Assembly (NCBI GenBank): GCA_910574455.1
Contig: CAJSYZ010000004.1
Span: 2,729,528-2,793,527, forward strand
Direction of reading: 5' to 3'
Length of the DNA stretch: 64,000 nucleotides
DNA from: Trichaptum fuscoviolaceum
Taxonomy: Eukaryota > Basidiomycota > Agaricomycetes > Hymenochaetales > Trichaptaceae
Shown: one piece after another, positions 1 through 10,815 of the stretch
Layout: each line of letters starts with the position of its first letter
How positions within the stretch are numbered: position 1 is the stretch's first letter
Translations under genes and position numbers: made by a program
The notes under the pieces: generated by a model
Told to the model about the DNA's origin: nothing
The model's input: the letters and a program-made list of their open reading frames with translations, nothing else
The model's database searches: none

Positions 1-55
1 TCGGGTTCGGGGTTTAGAATATTGGAGACTAGCAATCGATCAGCCACATGTTTCA

Positions 56-334
56 TCAGAACACACAAGGACGGTGACACTCACTAGGATCACTCCCATC
101 CTCATTCCACAGACAATCCCAAAAGCTTAGGTCAAGAGGCATTCCGAGCTCCGCATCTACTACCATCGGGAGAGGCATCTCGCTTGCCAGCGCTGCTGTG
201 AATTCGGGCCCTGCATAGCGCGAAGGGTGTGTTGGGATATTTAGGAGTTTTGGCGGGAAGGGAGGTGGTGGGAGCGGATTTTGGTATCGTACTTTGAATA
301 AAAGATCAAGTTTGCTAAGGAGAAAGGTCACCAA
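56..334 (-). CDS. Possible short gene or last exon at the left edge, unrecognised
   Basis: A minus-strand open frame of up to 92 codons. Its C-terminal part is proline-rich and then acidic (ending near EDGSDPSE), which looks more protein-like than a random frame. SFH5 starts on the other strand at 550, so any gene here would have to fit in under 500 bp and have its promoter in between. A possible 3' splice site (TCCTTAG) lies just inside the start, so the ATG at 334 may not be the real start. I do not recognise the protein. It may be spurious. Confidence 0.2.
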   Translation of the reverse strand: MVTFLLSKLDLLFKVRYQNPLPPPPFPPKLLNIPTHPSRYAGPEFTAALASEMPLPMVVDAELGMPLDLSFWDCLWNEDGSDPSECHRPCVF

Positions 335-549
335 GAGCTACACAATGCGGATCAACACATATACACTCACTTTTTCTTTACTGACATTATGTTTCAAAGG
401 AACAAGATGAAATAGACGCGACGTGCAAGTTGTTTGCAAGTTCAAGTTCAAGTTTGCAGTTTTGAGACTCCGCGTGCCAGCCTGAGTGGGATGAAATCTT
501 ATCAGATATCATAGTATATGGCAATATAGCACGTTCTAGCAAACCGCGT

Positions 550-1858
550 ATGGCAAACGCAACCTTCACACTTCCCCTCTCGACACCCACCCTCGTCAAC
601 TACGGTGGTCAACCGCATAATATGGCAGAATCGACAGCAGCAGAGATACCGCCTGCAGAAACGAAGGCGCACGAGCCTCTCGCCGAGGGGGAAGAACCTC
701 AGAACGCTCTCACGAAGGCCTTCACAGACGCCGAGTGGACAGCGTTGAAGGCGTTCAGGGTATGTCGGCCGCTTTCAAATCTCTAAAGACTGGTTTGAGC
801 GAGTCTGTTGACGTAGGCGACACTTCCAAGTGTTATTGATGAGTCGTTCAAGGCAGATAAGCCAGAAACAATCTCATTGTGGAACGTCACGATCGACCCG
901 AAGGGTACCACGGACGCCCGTGCAAGCGTCATTCTTATGAAATTCCTGAGGGCAAGGTGAACATCTCGTAGTGAAATCTTTGAAAATATGTCTAACGAGC
1001 GGCGGACTATAGGGAGCTCAATGTCGAGAACGCCAAGAAGATGCTAATTGATACGCTGAAATGGCGAGCTGAGTTCAAGGCGGACGATGTCACGAAAGAA
1101 GAGTTCCCTAAGGATGTGTTTGGGAACCTCGGTCATATTTATGGGAGGGACAAGGGTGGTCGTCCTATAACGTATGCTCAATATCGTGCTCTCTGCCATA
1201 AGCGTTTACCGAATTGCTAGCGGGCATGCGCAGATACAATATTTATGGTGGTAATGAAGATTTAAAGGCAGTCTTCGGCGATACGGCACGCTTCATCAGG
1301 TATGCAAGATTGCCGCCTTTTCTCTCCCTCATAACATACTAACTCATTGTCAATAAAGGTGGCGCGTAGCGTTAATGGAAAAGGGTATCGAAAAGCTTGA
1401 CTTCGAGACCGTGGACCAGATGATCCAAGTTCATGGTGAGCGTGCTTCACGCGCCGGTTAATTGTTTCTCTTCTAATCTACTTCCCCAACTCATGCATGC
1501 AGACTACGAAGGTGTCGGGCTCTCAAGTCGAGACGCCAACTCGAAGAAAGCTGCGTCGGAGGCTACTGCCATATTCCAAAATTATTACCCGGAGTTCTTG
1601 GTACGTTTCTTCCGCTCTATGCTGAGTGCTATCTGCTAATGCACATTTAACGTATTTCAGTATAAAAAGTTCTTCGTCAACGTCCCCTCGATATTTACAT
1701 GGATATTCTGGCTATTCAAACCGCTCATATCAGCACAGACGCTCGCAAAGATGAGCGTGGTGGGCACTGGACCGCAAACTATCGGAAAGGAACTCCGCCC
1801 TCTCATCGACCCGAAGGAGTTGCCAAAACGATATGGAGGAGAGGCTGAAGCGTTTTAA
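550..1858 (+). CDS. SFH5: SFH5-type Sec14-like protein (CRAL-TRIO)
   Basis: Non-classical Sec14 homologue of 315 residues. Known Sfh5 proteins are linked to phosphatidylinositol exchange at the ER/plasma membrane, and the yeast protein is also a haem-binding protein. Seven exons (550-759, 817-956, 1013-1171, 1234-1299, 1359-1435, 1503-1600, 1661-1858) sum to 948 nt and stay in frame. Family blocks seen in order are a CRAL-TRIO N-terminal helical part with FLRAR, then NIYGGNEDLK, RWRVALMEKG, QVHDYEGV and FQNYYPE, ending in RYGGEAEAF. These align closely with yeast Sfh5, including the His and Tyr of HDY, which I recall as the haem-pocket residues. An internal in-frame ATG at 622 is an alternative start. 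The gene converges with the small minus-strand gene at 2123-2661. Confidence 0.88.
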
Positions 1859-2122
1859 CCGTCTTGTTTTCTACCACTATCATTCTGAAACGTGTCTTAT
1901 TTAAGCTTCCTCGATTTTGTTCAATTTCTACTCAATATGCTTACATCTACTTGTATATTACTTCACACTCTTCTCCTTTGGATCGGAATCGCATATGTCA
2001 GTCACGGATGTGCTTTTGAAGTGAAATATATATATTATGAAAATTCTTGTAGGCTTCTTGCAAGGTTTATTTTGCAAACATGATCATCCGAGATATGGTG
2101 CAATAGTATATGACGGGAAAGC

Positions 2123-2661
2123 TTAATAAAGCGCAATTTCCTCCGCGTTCATAACGGCACGTATTCTTTCAAGCGGTTTTGTGAACCCTGGAGGTTAAGA
2201 TCCATAGCCTAGGGGGCCTACCGTCAGTAGGAAATATAGTAAGTCAAAAACCTCTGATTACTTACATGAGGGTTCACTCGGTAGAGCGGCGGATACATCT
2301 TCTTTGAACTCTTCTTCGACGTCTGGTCGCTGGGATCCGACCTCCGCTGACTTGAGCTGATCTTGATATCTGCTATTGAGGTCGATGAGCGGAGAAAATA
2401 AGTCGAGCGAGAGAGAATATTACCTGCTCAGAGCGGAGAGCTCTTTGTTGTGTATGACTTGTTTGCGTCTCGATTATGCGTTCGATCGTCTCGAGTACAC
2501 AGGGCTGAGCAGTGAGCTCTTGGATCGCATCGAGAATGGGAAGCATCTTCGTCACAAGCTCGGTAAATTGAGACACGGTTAGAGACATTTGGTTGACGAG
2601 GTATTGTACATTGCGGGTAGGATACGGCGACTTTATCGTAGGAGAAACTGCTCGTCGACAT
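2123..2661 (-). CDS. Small helical protein, function unknown
   Basis: Four exons on the minus strand (2661-2626, 2558-2424, 2356-2266, 2187-2123) sum to 327 nt and give 108 residues without a stop. The middle is amphipathic and helical (LVTKMLPILDAIQEL and ETIERIIETQTSH), followed by an acidic stretch and a C-terminus WFTKPLERIRAVMNAEEIALY. Size and helical content recall small subunits of multiprotein complexes, but I do not recognise the family. The first intron uses a weaker GTATCC donor and a CCGAG acceptor. If it is wrong, translation could start at the ATG at 2588 instead. The gene is convergent with SFH5. Confidence 0.5.
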
Positions 2662-3231
2662 GGCCGCCTTCGCCGCCTGTCGGCGATGTAGTCGGCGACT
2701 CAGAGTATTTTCGGCGACCTGCACTCCCAGTTAGCAGGGCATCCGAGCCGGCGAAGCTCGAAACTCCACACTGCAGCACGCGGCGCTCAAATTGTACATA
2801 ATTCCACTGCCAGTGATAAAGACTGAAACTTGAATCCAAGCTGATGCGGGTCCTCGTGGCACGGTTTTCCTTGTTCACAGCGCAACACGTTTTCGTTTTC
2901 CCGCTGAGGGATGGTTGCAATATCATGATAGAGCTCTGTGAAGAACCTTTGGGTGAGGTCATTGAATATTGTCCTGATATTGCTCCAGAACAAGATTCTA
3001 CAATGGCAATGAAATTAGCACTTCAGTCATCGCCGGAGCGCGATGTAGTCCTCGGAGTTCAAGTTGAATTATGATTATTTCAGGCTGTCAGAGCCACTGT
3101 CGCAAATCATGTGGCCCTGCCGCCGATCTCTTCCAGTGCACTACTAGTAACGAAAAAAAAGCGTTTGACCGAGTTACTCCATATCGCCGGAAAGTGCTGA
3201 TAGTCGCCGACATCATCTTATAATTACCTGG

Positions 3232-4696
3232 ATGATCGCCCCCCCTCTTCTACTTATGCCCCCTTCTTCTGTGACTATGGAGGCGTTCGCGCTCATACTT
3301 GCTTATATCCAGATGATTCGCACAGTGCCGAGTCTCCGTGATACGGTCGCGGACATGCATAGCATTACGGATAATAGGAGTAGTGACGCTGAGCGTATTG
3401 CTGCTATGAAGAGGTTGGCACGATCGCCCTCTTTTCTTCAAGTTCTAGAGCACCTGCGAGAGATCGGCAATGTTCAAGACTCTTTTGGCCAGTCCGGGGA
3501 GGAAACGCAGGTCCCAGCACGGGACACCTCAAATGGCAATCCGTCTGCTCTGCCACTTCCGAGTAGGTCTGTCAGTGACAGTAGCTCTTCTTTGAGCAAG
3601 ACGACTGTGAATCTGAGGCTGGGTCGTTCAGGCCGACTATCGCGCCCGAGCGGGACGGCTACTCCATGTTCAACTCCAGGCGATGAGACCAGGCCAAATA
3701 AACGACAGATGATACATGGTCCCAGGGCTGTCGTTCATATGCAAGAACCGGAGGTCATCGTCAAACAGGAGAATGCCGAGGATGGTCTGGACGAGCAGCT
3801 GGGTCTCTCGGGCGCTCTTCGAGGGCAAAACGTATTGGCCAAAAGCTCTGCTCCTGGAAATTTCGGAGGACAACCCATACAGTGTACCCTCGGGCAGGGT
3901 GTCGCTCGAGTCGCTGCGATTGCTGGGAACGTACGCGGAAGGGGGGAGCCCTGCGATCGCTGTAGGCAACAGAGGAAAAAGGTCAGGCGCCTGATGCATC
4001 GACATTAAGTTATGAAAACTAACCGACAAATAGTGTTCTCTTACCCTTGCAACTGACAAGACGGGACATCAATGCTCTCTGTGCGAGGCGAAGGGCGCAA
4101 TGTGCAATTTCACCCCAATTAAAAAAGTGAGGCATCTGTATCGGCTTTGTTTTTTTCTTACCAGTCGCAGGCTAATTGAGCATACTGCAGGTGAGGAAGA
4201 CGATAGATAGATCGGCCAGGAGCCGGAGGAGTCCGAGTCATAGTCCTGAACTGCCAACAAACAACGACCGTGATATTTTCATGACTGCCAGTGGTGAGCA
4301 CACTCAAAGGTTATCCAAGACAGTGTGGAACTTACAACATATATGTGCCCATTGCTCCCCCGCGCTAGGTTCGTCAACGTCTACATTCGTTGCCTCTTCA
4401 GAATCCATTGCCCATCTCAACAACGCTTCAGACGCTCCTCTCACGAATTCCGGGTTCGTAACGCCTTCGCTGTGCGTAATATCGTTCTTTCATCTTTTGT
4501 ATATCGAATCTGACGAAGTAACAGGTTGAGTGTTTTGAATGATCACCGACTCGGACTTGGATGGGCAGATGATTACCAATCACCACTCAGGCTTGCGCCA
4601 TCCTGGCCCACCCTTTCCGAAGGCAATAATTTGAGTTCTAATGCGCAAACATTTTTTGGTCCGGACTTGGGAGCGTTCCTCGGCAATAGTAATTAG
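3232..4696 (+). CDS. Zn2Cys6 (GAL4-type) transcription factor
   Basis: Predicted nuclear DNA-binding regulator of 406 residues. Five exons (3232-3981, 4034-4126, 4191-4293, 4369-4471, 4525-4696) sum to 1221 nt. The zinc cluster becomes complete only after splicing: PCDRCRQQRKK ends exon 1 and CSL begins exon 2, giving Cys at about 241, 244, 251, 264, 267 and 274 with spacing C-x2-C-x6-C-x12-C-x2-C-x6-C, the family pattern. A basic arm follows (VRKTIDRSARSRRS). The N-terminal 230 residues are Ser/Pro-rich with a helical start and no recognised domain. No fungal-specific middle homology region is present, so this is a short form with a central rather than N-terminal DNA-binding domain. The target is unknown. 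Other in-frame ATGs at 3247 and 3277 are possible starts. Confidence 0.75.
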
Positions 4697-4883
4697 AGTA
4701 ATCAAAAGTATTTAAGCCATGATCTACTAGAGAAGATTGTTTGGATAGCGCTAAATTACAATACATGTACATGTATAATTTCGTATAGGCACCGCTAACG
4801 CTAGAAAACAGATAACCAAGTCACGAATTCCCGAGGATGATCAAAAACCGTCCACTGGCACGAGTATACCCCTCCACCACGAC

Positions 4884-6248
4884 TTACTTGATACCCAGTA
4901 GTCTTGGGCGAATACTCAACTTGTCGAAACTCGTCGGAAACAAACAGCTGAGCAGCTGTCTATTCGGTGGAGGCCGGCTGGGCACTTTCGCATGCACTAT
5001 CGAAGTCGCAGAGGGCATCTGGACGGGCTGGACGCGAGGAGACGTCGGTGCAGAGGGGGAACTGGTGATTTGATGCCCTTTGGGCGGGGCGAGCGGGGAA
5101 GAGCGCACTGGAACGGCGCCATGGCTAATCGTGCGAACGCGTAGGGAGGGGGAAGATGGAGAAGATGCACGAGGCGCAATGGGGAACGCGAGCGGAGTGG
5201 TGATGCGGAGGCCCAGCTTCATCTCGATCGCGGGGGTAACAGAAGATTCCTCGTCGGCTGCTTCAGAAATGTTCCCCAAAGGAGTCAAGTGGAATTTTGA
5301 GGACGTAGGCGAGAGCGGCAACGGAGGGTGGGCCCGGAGAACGTCAATGTTCAAGCTACGCGTAGGTGCGGGGCTACCTCCTGGTGTTTGTGGCTCCGCT
5401 TCGAGGATTGCAGCCAACCCAGGTGGGATGCCTAGCATGCTCTTCATCCTCTCCCATAACACCTCGCTGCGATATATCACTGCCTTGCGGAGTGTGGCGA
5501 CCCATGCTGCGTCATTTACGTCGTCACGAGTGATTTGTGACAGCCATTCTACAACGTCGGTGTATGTCCAGGATTCGGGAGGAAGTTGGTGTCCATGCTC
5601 TTCAGGCTCCGGGGGGAAAGTACGTGAAAGGAGTGCCATGAGCTTTGCGTTGGCGCTAAAACAAATGAGTTCCTTGATTTCAGCTGGGCGATCGATGAAG
5701 GGAAGTAGAACGTCCGAAGCGAGTTCGGTGAATGATGCAGGATTACCACTTGCACATGAAGGCAAGTGTTTGGATAGGTCGTAGATCTGATTCGGGGAGT
5801 AGCGTTGATAGGATTCCATCATAAGAGAAGACCTGGAAGAGCTTGTTGAGCTCGTATGCCTGTGATGTCCTGAAGTGCCACCCAGAGTCGGTGACTGAGG
5901 GCGGCCTGGCGGGACAAATGACGCAGATGCGAAAGACAGACGCGAAGGACTGGCACTTCGCGCAGCGCTTCCAGACCCTGAGTTCGAACGACCGGGCGTA
6001 GACCCGCTTGCCTGCCTCGCATGCCCATGGCGTCTACTGGGTTCCTCAGCAAGCTCCTTCTGCGGTGCGATGCGCACGATTGTGAGTTTGCTGATAACGC
6101 TGCGCGGCTGCGGTGCGGTCGAGCGCGTGCCAAAGGGATCGGGTGCGCTCACAGAGCCTTTGCGAGCAGAAAGCAGCTGGCGCTGGGAGGGGTGCGCGGT
6201 CTGCTGCGCGCGCTCGCGGGAGGGTGAGAGGGGGGGTGTGTAGGGCAT
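4884..6248 (-). CDS. Conserved Ser/Pro-rich fungal protein, function unknown
   Basis: Single-exon frame of 454 residues from the ATG at 6248 (start MPYTPPLSPSR). The frame is open upstream to 6356, but MPYTPP is a common fungal-style start and the added N-terminus looks random. The first 150 residues are low-complexity Ser/Arg/Pro. A folded core follows: YSPNQIYDLSKHLPS, LLPFIDRPAEIKELICFS, then SWTYTDVVEWLSQITRDD and ALWERMK-like helices to PPGLAAI. The tail is again disordered with many SP sites, suggesting kinase regulation. I do not recognise the family. A small C-terminal intron after PPPNRQ cannot be excluded. A 234-codon frame on the opposite strand (5080-5784) is treated as a shadow. 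Confidence 0.65.
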   Translation of the reverse strand: MPYTPPLSPSRERAQQTAHPSQRQLLSARKGSVSAPDPFGTRSTAPQPRSVISKLTIVRIAPQKELAEEPSRRHGHARQASGSTPGRSNSGSGSAARSASPSRLSFASASFVPPGRPQSPTLGGTSGHHRHTSSTSSSRSSLMMESYQRYSPNQIYDLSKHLPSCASGNPASFTELASDVLLPFIDRPAEIKELICFSANAKLMALLSRTFPPEPEEHGHQLPPESWTYTDVVEWLSQITRDDVNDAAWVATLRKAVIYRSEVLWERMKSMLGIPPGLAAILEAEPQTPGGSPAPTRSLNIDVLRAHPPLPLSPTSSKFHLTPLGNISEAADEESSVTPAIEMKLGLRITTPLAFPIAPRASSPSSPSLRVRTISHGAVPVRSSPLAPPKGHQITSSPSAPTSPRVQPVQMPSATSIVHAKVPSRPPPNRQLLSCLFPTSFDKLSIRPRLLGIK

Positions 6249-8502
6249 TACTGATCTGTCGCTCTGTGCACGAGAGGCGAGATTCTGCGAGAAGTTATAT
6301 AGACTTTCGGACGCAAACCAAGCGAGGATCGACGTGTCGCGAAGAGGTAATAGCACACTCGAATCCTTTCTCCACCCGACACACGTGAGGGGCCCTTCCC
6401 CACTGTCTGAGTCTCAAGCCTCACACCCGCCGAGCAGAGCTCACTTCAGGCCAGCAAATCTCGGACCTTGTGCACGTTTTGCGGAGGAGGTCGGCAACGA
6501 GGAGATCACAGAAGCTGGCTTTACGTTTCGCTCTCCCTCAGTCGGTCCGAGTGCTGTATTGATTGGCCGGCCGGGTGTCTTTGAGGGAATTCTCGATGTC
6601 GGTTCTGGCAATGTCTCACTTCTGATGCTGCCGCTAATGAGTGATGAAAGCGTCAGCTGGGCACCTGGGCGAGTGAGAGAAAGGCGAACGACGTGGGTGA
6701 TCCAGAGAGGCCTGGCTCAATTGCTTGGAGTGGGGAAATGGCCGGATTTCTTACCCAGAATTAGCTTTTGTTGTATGACCCACAGATGACGCGCCATCCC
6801 ATTAATACTAGGCGTTGTGAGACTTGGTTCTGACGGACAAGTCATAGAGAGTCGACTGCGGGCCTAATACCGCATGAGCGTAGGAGGCAAGAAGGACGAT
6901 GCTACAAATTGTAATCTGCACGGAATATATACAAATTCAGCCAGTCGGAAATCAAACCAATCACATTCCTAATCTGCGTAATAAACCATCATAATAAAAC
7001 TTGATTGAGACAAAATGGTGAAAACTGAGTGAAAGGGATGATTATGAATAACTGTGAATTCAACTCAACATGCAGAGGTAAAGTACATATGAGGAAAAGG
7101 AAAAAGGCGCGGCGAGACACGAAACGCGTCTTGCTTTCCTACCACCATCTGCCACTCATCGTACTCTCTTTAACACTGTTGTCGTGCTCTCTTTTTATTC
7201 AAGCTAAAGGATATTAACCAGAAAACTCTGCACAGGATCTCGATCTTGTCGTTTCCGTGTTGAGACTTGAAGTTGGCACCGAGGTGACGAGGTCGTGATA
7301 GCGTGCAGGCCCAAAGTCATGCTTAACTATTTGAAAGCAATACGAGTATGTGTACATGCTGGTGAAACTGGTACAATGGTGATAAGGACAGGGGCTATAA
7401 CTTGGTCACTGGCAAGCACTTCCTTTCTCAAGCAATGTCATTTTAGTTGCAAAAGACGCCGTCTCATAACTGGTCGCTTGAAGTTAAAGTTGATGCGCAT
7501 CTTCTATGAGCACCGCATCACTACAGTCCAACCGTTCTATCACTTGCTGTTTGAATACATCTCGCTGTCTTCGCGGTCATCGGAGCAATCTGCGTATGTT
7601 TTCGGAGGCTCGTCGCGATCTCAGTCTTCTCTTAATAAAGGAGCTACCTGCACATATCGACTGTGGACAATTCTATTCTGATTGGACAAGGTGGCATAAT
7701 CTAGAGTTACTCACACTTCCGTTGTTTGTCGACTTCGGGGATATTCTCGCTATCTAGAGTGCATTGAAAATAGCTTTACCGGCGATGCTTCTTCTTGACC
7801 TGACTTCTCTACCATCATGCTAGTACTGATGCCCAAACTGTGATACAGCTGCCATCTTCTTCCATCCGTTCAAGGGAGCGAATCTTTCCTGCTTGGGGAC
7901 CGAGGGAGAAACATCATTTACATGCAATCTGCAACCGGTGCCAGGCATCGCAGGAAGGCTACCTGGTCTACACTATCTTTAGAAGTTGTGTGAGTGTACA
8001 GTCTTATTCGCATCGTTAGAACACCTATTTGAATTCGATAAATATGTGCTGACGTTGACATGCGTACGTCTCCCCGGTGTAGCTCCTTCATGAAGGACTT
8101 TCTATCGGTCAGATGCTATGAGTTGCTAGCTTCATGCTCTGCATAGGTTGCTTTATATGAATGGGTTCCGAAAGCGGGAATGATGAGCGGCAATCTTTTG
8201 ATTGACTGAGAAGATTTTTGCAGGTTAACAAGCTTAACTCTCGGATGTTGGTTGCGTGGGACGTCTTCCTTCCAACATCTCCTGGTCCACGAGGTTCTGT
8301 CAATTCCAATCAAATCAAAGGCATGTTTGCGTGCCTGCTTAATTTATCGTGCTATAATAGCGGCATGGGTGCGCCGAGTGGCTGACACGGTCGTCTTATA
8401 AGAACATAAGAGCTGCACGGACTTCACAACCTTTCTCGCAGCCCACTCTACGTTGACGTCGCCCAGGCTGCTTGAGGCCTATCTCGCTACTACGACTCAA
8501 AC
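6249..8502. other. Long intergenic stretch with no supportable gene
   Basis: About 2.25 kb between divergent neighbours. Only short frames are present. The longest (6334-6789 +, 151 codons) overlaps the promoter of the minus-strand gene and has no protein-like blocks. The right end holds the phospholipase promoter with a TATAAG box at 8397-8402. I see no inverted repeats or transposon ends. The rest may be regulatory or unrecognised non-coding RNA. Confidence 0.5.
8397..8402 (+). promoter_or_regulatory. TATA-like box of the phospholipase B gene
   Basis: TATAAG lies about 105 nt upstream of the ATG at 8503, a usual distance for fungal TATA promoters. Position-based inference only. Confidence 0.35.
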
Positions 8503-10646
8503 ATGCTGCCGTTCAGCCTTGCGTGCCTCGCCACGCTCTCTCTTGTATTGGCGCAGGACAGTGCAGACTTAGCGTTAATCAAGACAGCGTACACACCCCA
8601 GGTCTCCAGCTGCCCACAGAATTTCCAGCTCGTGCGCTCTGCGGGTCTCACAAGCCAGACGCTGAGCCCCGATGAGTCCTCGTACATCTCGGCGCGTCAG
8701 TCGCAGGTCCTCCCAGGCGCGTTCAAGTCGTACCTCGCGAACGTACAAGCAACGAACGTGACGCTCCCCGACTACGTCTCGTCCATTCTTGGGGGCAGCT
8801 CGAACAGCTCGCAGCCGACACTAGGGATTGCGACCAGCGGTGGTGGGTATCGTGCATCGATATTCGGGGCGGGTGTTATGAACGCGTTGGACGGACGGAA
8901 TGCGTCGAGCGTGAGCGCAGGCACGGGAGGGCTGCTCCAGGCCGCCACCTATCTGTCGGGCCTTTCGGGCGGCTCGTGGCTTGTCACGTCCGCAATGCAA
9001 GCGAACTTCCCTACCTTTCACGACGTGATCTTCGGCAGCTCGGATACCTCCCCATCAGGCTATGGCGGTTGGAACGCACAGTTCGACATCACGGCCCCGA
9101 ACAACAGCACGGCGAAGGATCTGGAGTTCGTGTTGGGTGTGGTGCAGGAGGTGACTGGCAAGCATGATGCGGGATTCCCGGTGACGGTGGCGGACGTATG
9201 GGCGCGTCTTTTGGCAAGGCATTTCGTGAACGGCACACAGTCTTCGGATTTCTTTGGTAGCAATTCCACGCATGGTGCTGGGGTGCTCTTCTCGCAGATT
9301 GCTAATACGTGAGTTCTATTTACTTGTTCCACATTGCTGGGATACTTATAATCCGCAGAACGTCATTCGTTAACCACCAAGTCCCTTTCCCGATCGTAGT
9401 GGCCACCTCACAATCTACTAATGAGAACCGGAGCAACATTGATTCGGCTGGGGGAGACTTCATACCACTAACTAATACGATATTTGAGTTCACTCCCTGT
9501 ACGTGGTCTATTTTATTGTCTCTATGCTATGCTCACGATTACCGAATGAAGTTGAAATGGGTTCTTATGATCCTACTTTGGCTTCATTCACACCGACAAA
9601 ATTCTTAGGAACCACAAACACTTCGGCTTGCGTCACTAATTTCGACCAAGCATCTTTTATCTGCGGCACGTCTTCCGAGTTGTTCAACGAGTTTAATGTT
9701 ACGGTGAAACTTCATGATTTGCCTTCGCAAAACATATGCTAATATTGTCCTTCAGCTCCAAAATCTCCTTCAATCGTCCATCGGACCTCTCATTTCCGTC
9801 ATCAACAGTACCTTCAAGCAGCCGGGTAAAGTAGAACTTGACCTCACATACTACCCAAACCCATTCTTTGGTGTTCAAAACGGCACATTCATTGACTCGA
9901 ACCAGGCCTTCCTTGGTATGGCTGACGGAGGAGAGGACGGTGAAGTCGTGCCGATCCAGCCGCTCCTTGTCAAAGCTCGCAATGTCGATGTCATCTTTGC
10001 GATCGACGCGACCTCGGATAGTGATAATTATGCAGCCGGAAGTTCCTTAGTGGTAATGTCATGCTCGCTGCGTTTTACAATGCGTTATGCTAATACTGTG
10101 GCACAGGCAACCCAAAACCGCACGACGTTCTTCCCCTCGGCGTATTCCTTCCCTCAAGTACCTAATGACACAAGCGTCTTCATTTCACAGAACCTCACGC
10201 ATCACCCGACGTTCTTCGGATGTAACGAATCCGCACCCGTCCCTCTTGTCATCTACCTGGCTAATGGTGCAGCACCTGTCGGGTTCCCACCGCTCACGAA
10301 CACAACCACTGCCCAGACCGCGTACCAGCCGTCGCAGATCCAGGCTATGCTTGACGAGACGTTTGTGATTGCGACGCAGGGCTTCCCGGCGAATTCGAGC
10401 GAGACGGTCGATCCTGAATGGCCGGCATGTTTGGCATGTGCGGTCGTGGACCGCGCGAGGGCGAAAACGGGTGTACAGAGGTCGGGTGTATGTGCGGATT
10501 GCTTCTCGAGGTACTGCTTGTCTTCAGATCAGATGACAGCATCGTCAACTGCGAAGAGCGCTGCGACCCGCACTTTATCTTCAAGTTCCTGGACTAGATT
10601 GACATTGGCTTCCTTGGTTATAGCATTCACGACAGTCTTCCTTTGA
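8503..10646 (+). CDS. PLB1: Secreted GPI-anchored lysophospholipase / phospholipase B
   Basis: Hydrolyses acyl chains from (lyso)phospholipids at the cell surface or wall. Five exons (8503-9308, 9359-9498, 9552-9697, 9756-10052, 10107-10646) sum to 1929 nt and give 642 residues, the usual fungal PLB length. A signal peptide (LPFSLACLATLSLVLAQ) opens the protein. Oxyanion-loop SGGGYRA and nucleophile GLSGGSW mark the patatin/cPLA2-type lipase fold. PFPIVVA, TIFEF and the active-site Asp block MADGGEDGE follow in family order. Many NxS/T sites fit secretion. Cysteines cluster near the C-terminus (CLACAVVDRARAK and CADCF), and a Ser/Thr stretch plus hydrophobic tail (LTLASLVIAFTTVFL) indicates a GPI signal. 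Confidence 0.93.
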
Positions 10647-10815
10647 TGGGATGGAAACAAACCACAACGCTCAACATTTAGTACATATAGCATATACTAA
10701 TTTTAGTGTATAATTGGATTTTTATCATGGCCTTTCTTTCTTATTGAAAATAAGCTTGAGATGTGCATTACTATGAGTCTCCCGAATAAGGCAAGTTATC
10801 GCGTGCCGCTTGATC

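Noticed and set aside
2370..2590. Apparent double frameshift in the small helical gene (MSLTVSQF frame versus the acidic exon)
   Set aside because: Choosing the GTATCC..CCGAG intron and the later GATCAG acceptor restores one frame with 327 nt of coding sequence, so no break is needed.
2844..3074. 76-codon plus-strand frame upstream of the Zn2Cys6 gene
   Set aside because: It overlaps other short frames on both strands and has no splice donor leading in frame to the transcription factor and no motif.
5080..5784. 234-codon plus-strand frame opposite the Ser/Pro-rich gene, and similar long antisense frames at 20836-21354, 26838-27230, 31146-31757 and 48232-48876
   Set aside because: Each lies opposite a well-supported gene and its composition mirrors that gene's codon bias. 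None has family blocks or its own start context.
6334..6789. 151-codon plus-strand frame in the intergenic region
   Set aside because: It overlaps the promoter and first codons of the minus-strand gene and shows no recognisable motif or exon partners.
8360..8440. tRNA-like A-box (GCCGAGTGGCTGACACGG)
   Set aside because: No B-box (GGTTCRANYCC) at a suitable distance and no acceptor stem. The TATA box of the phospholipase gene lies within it.
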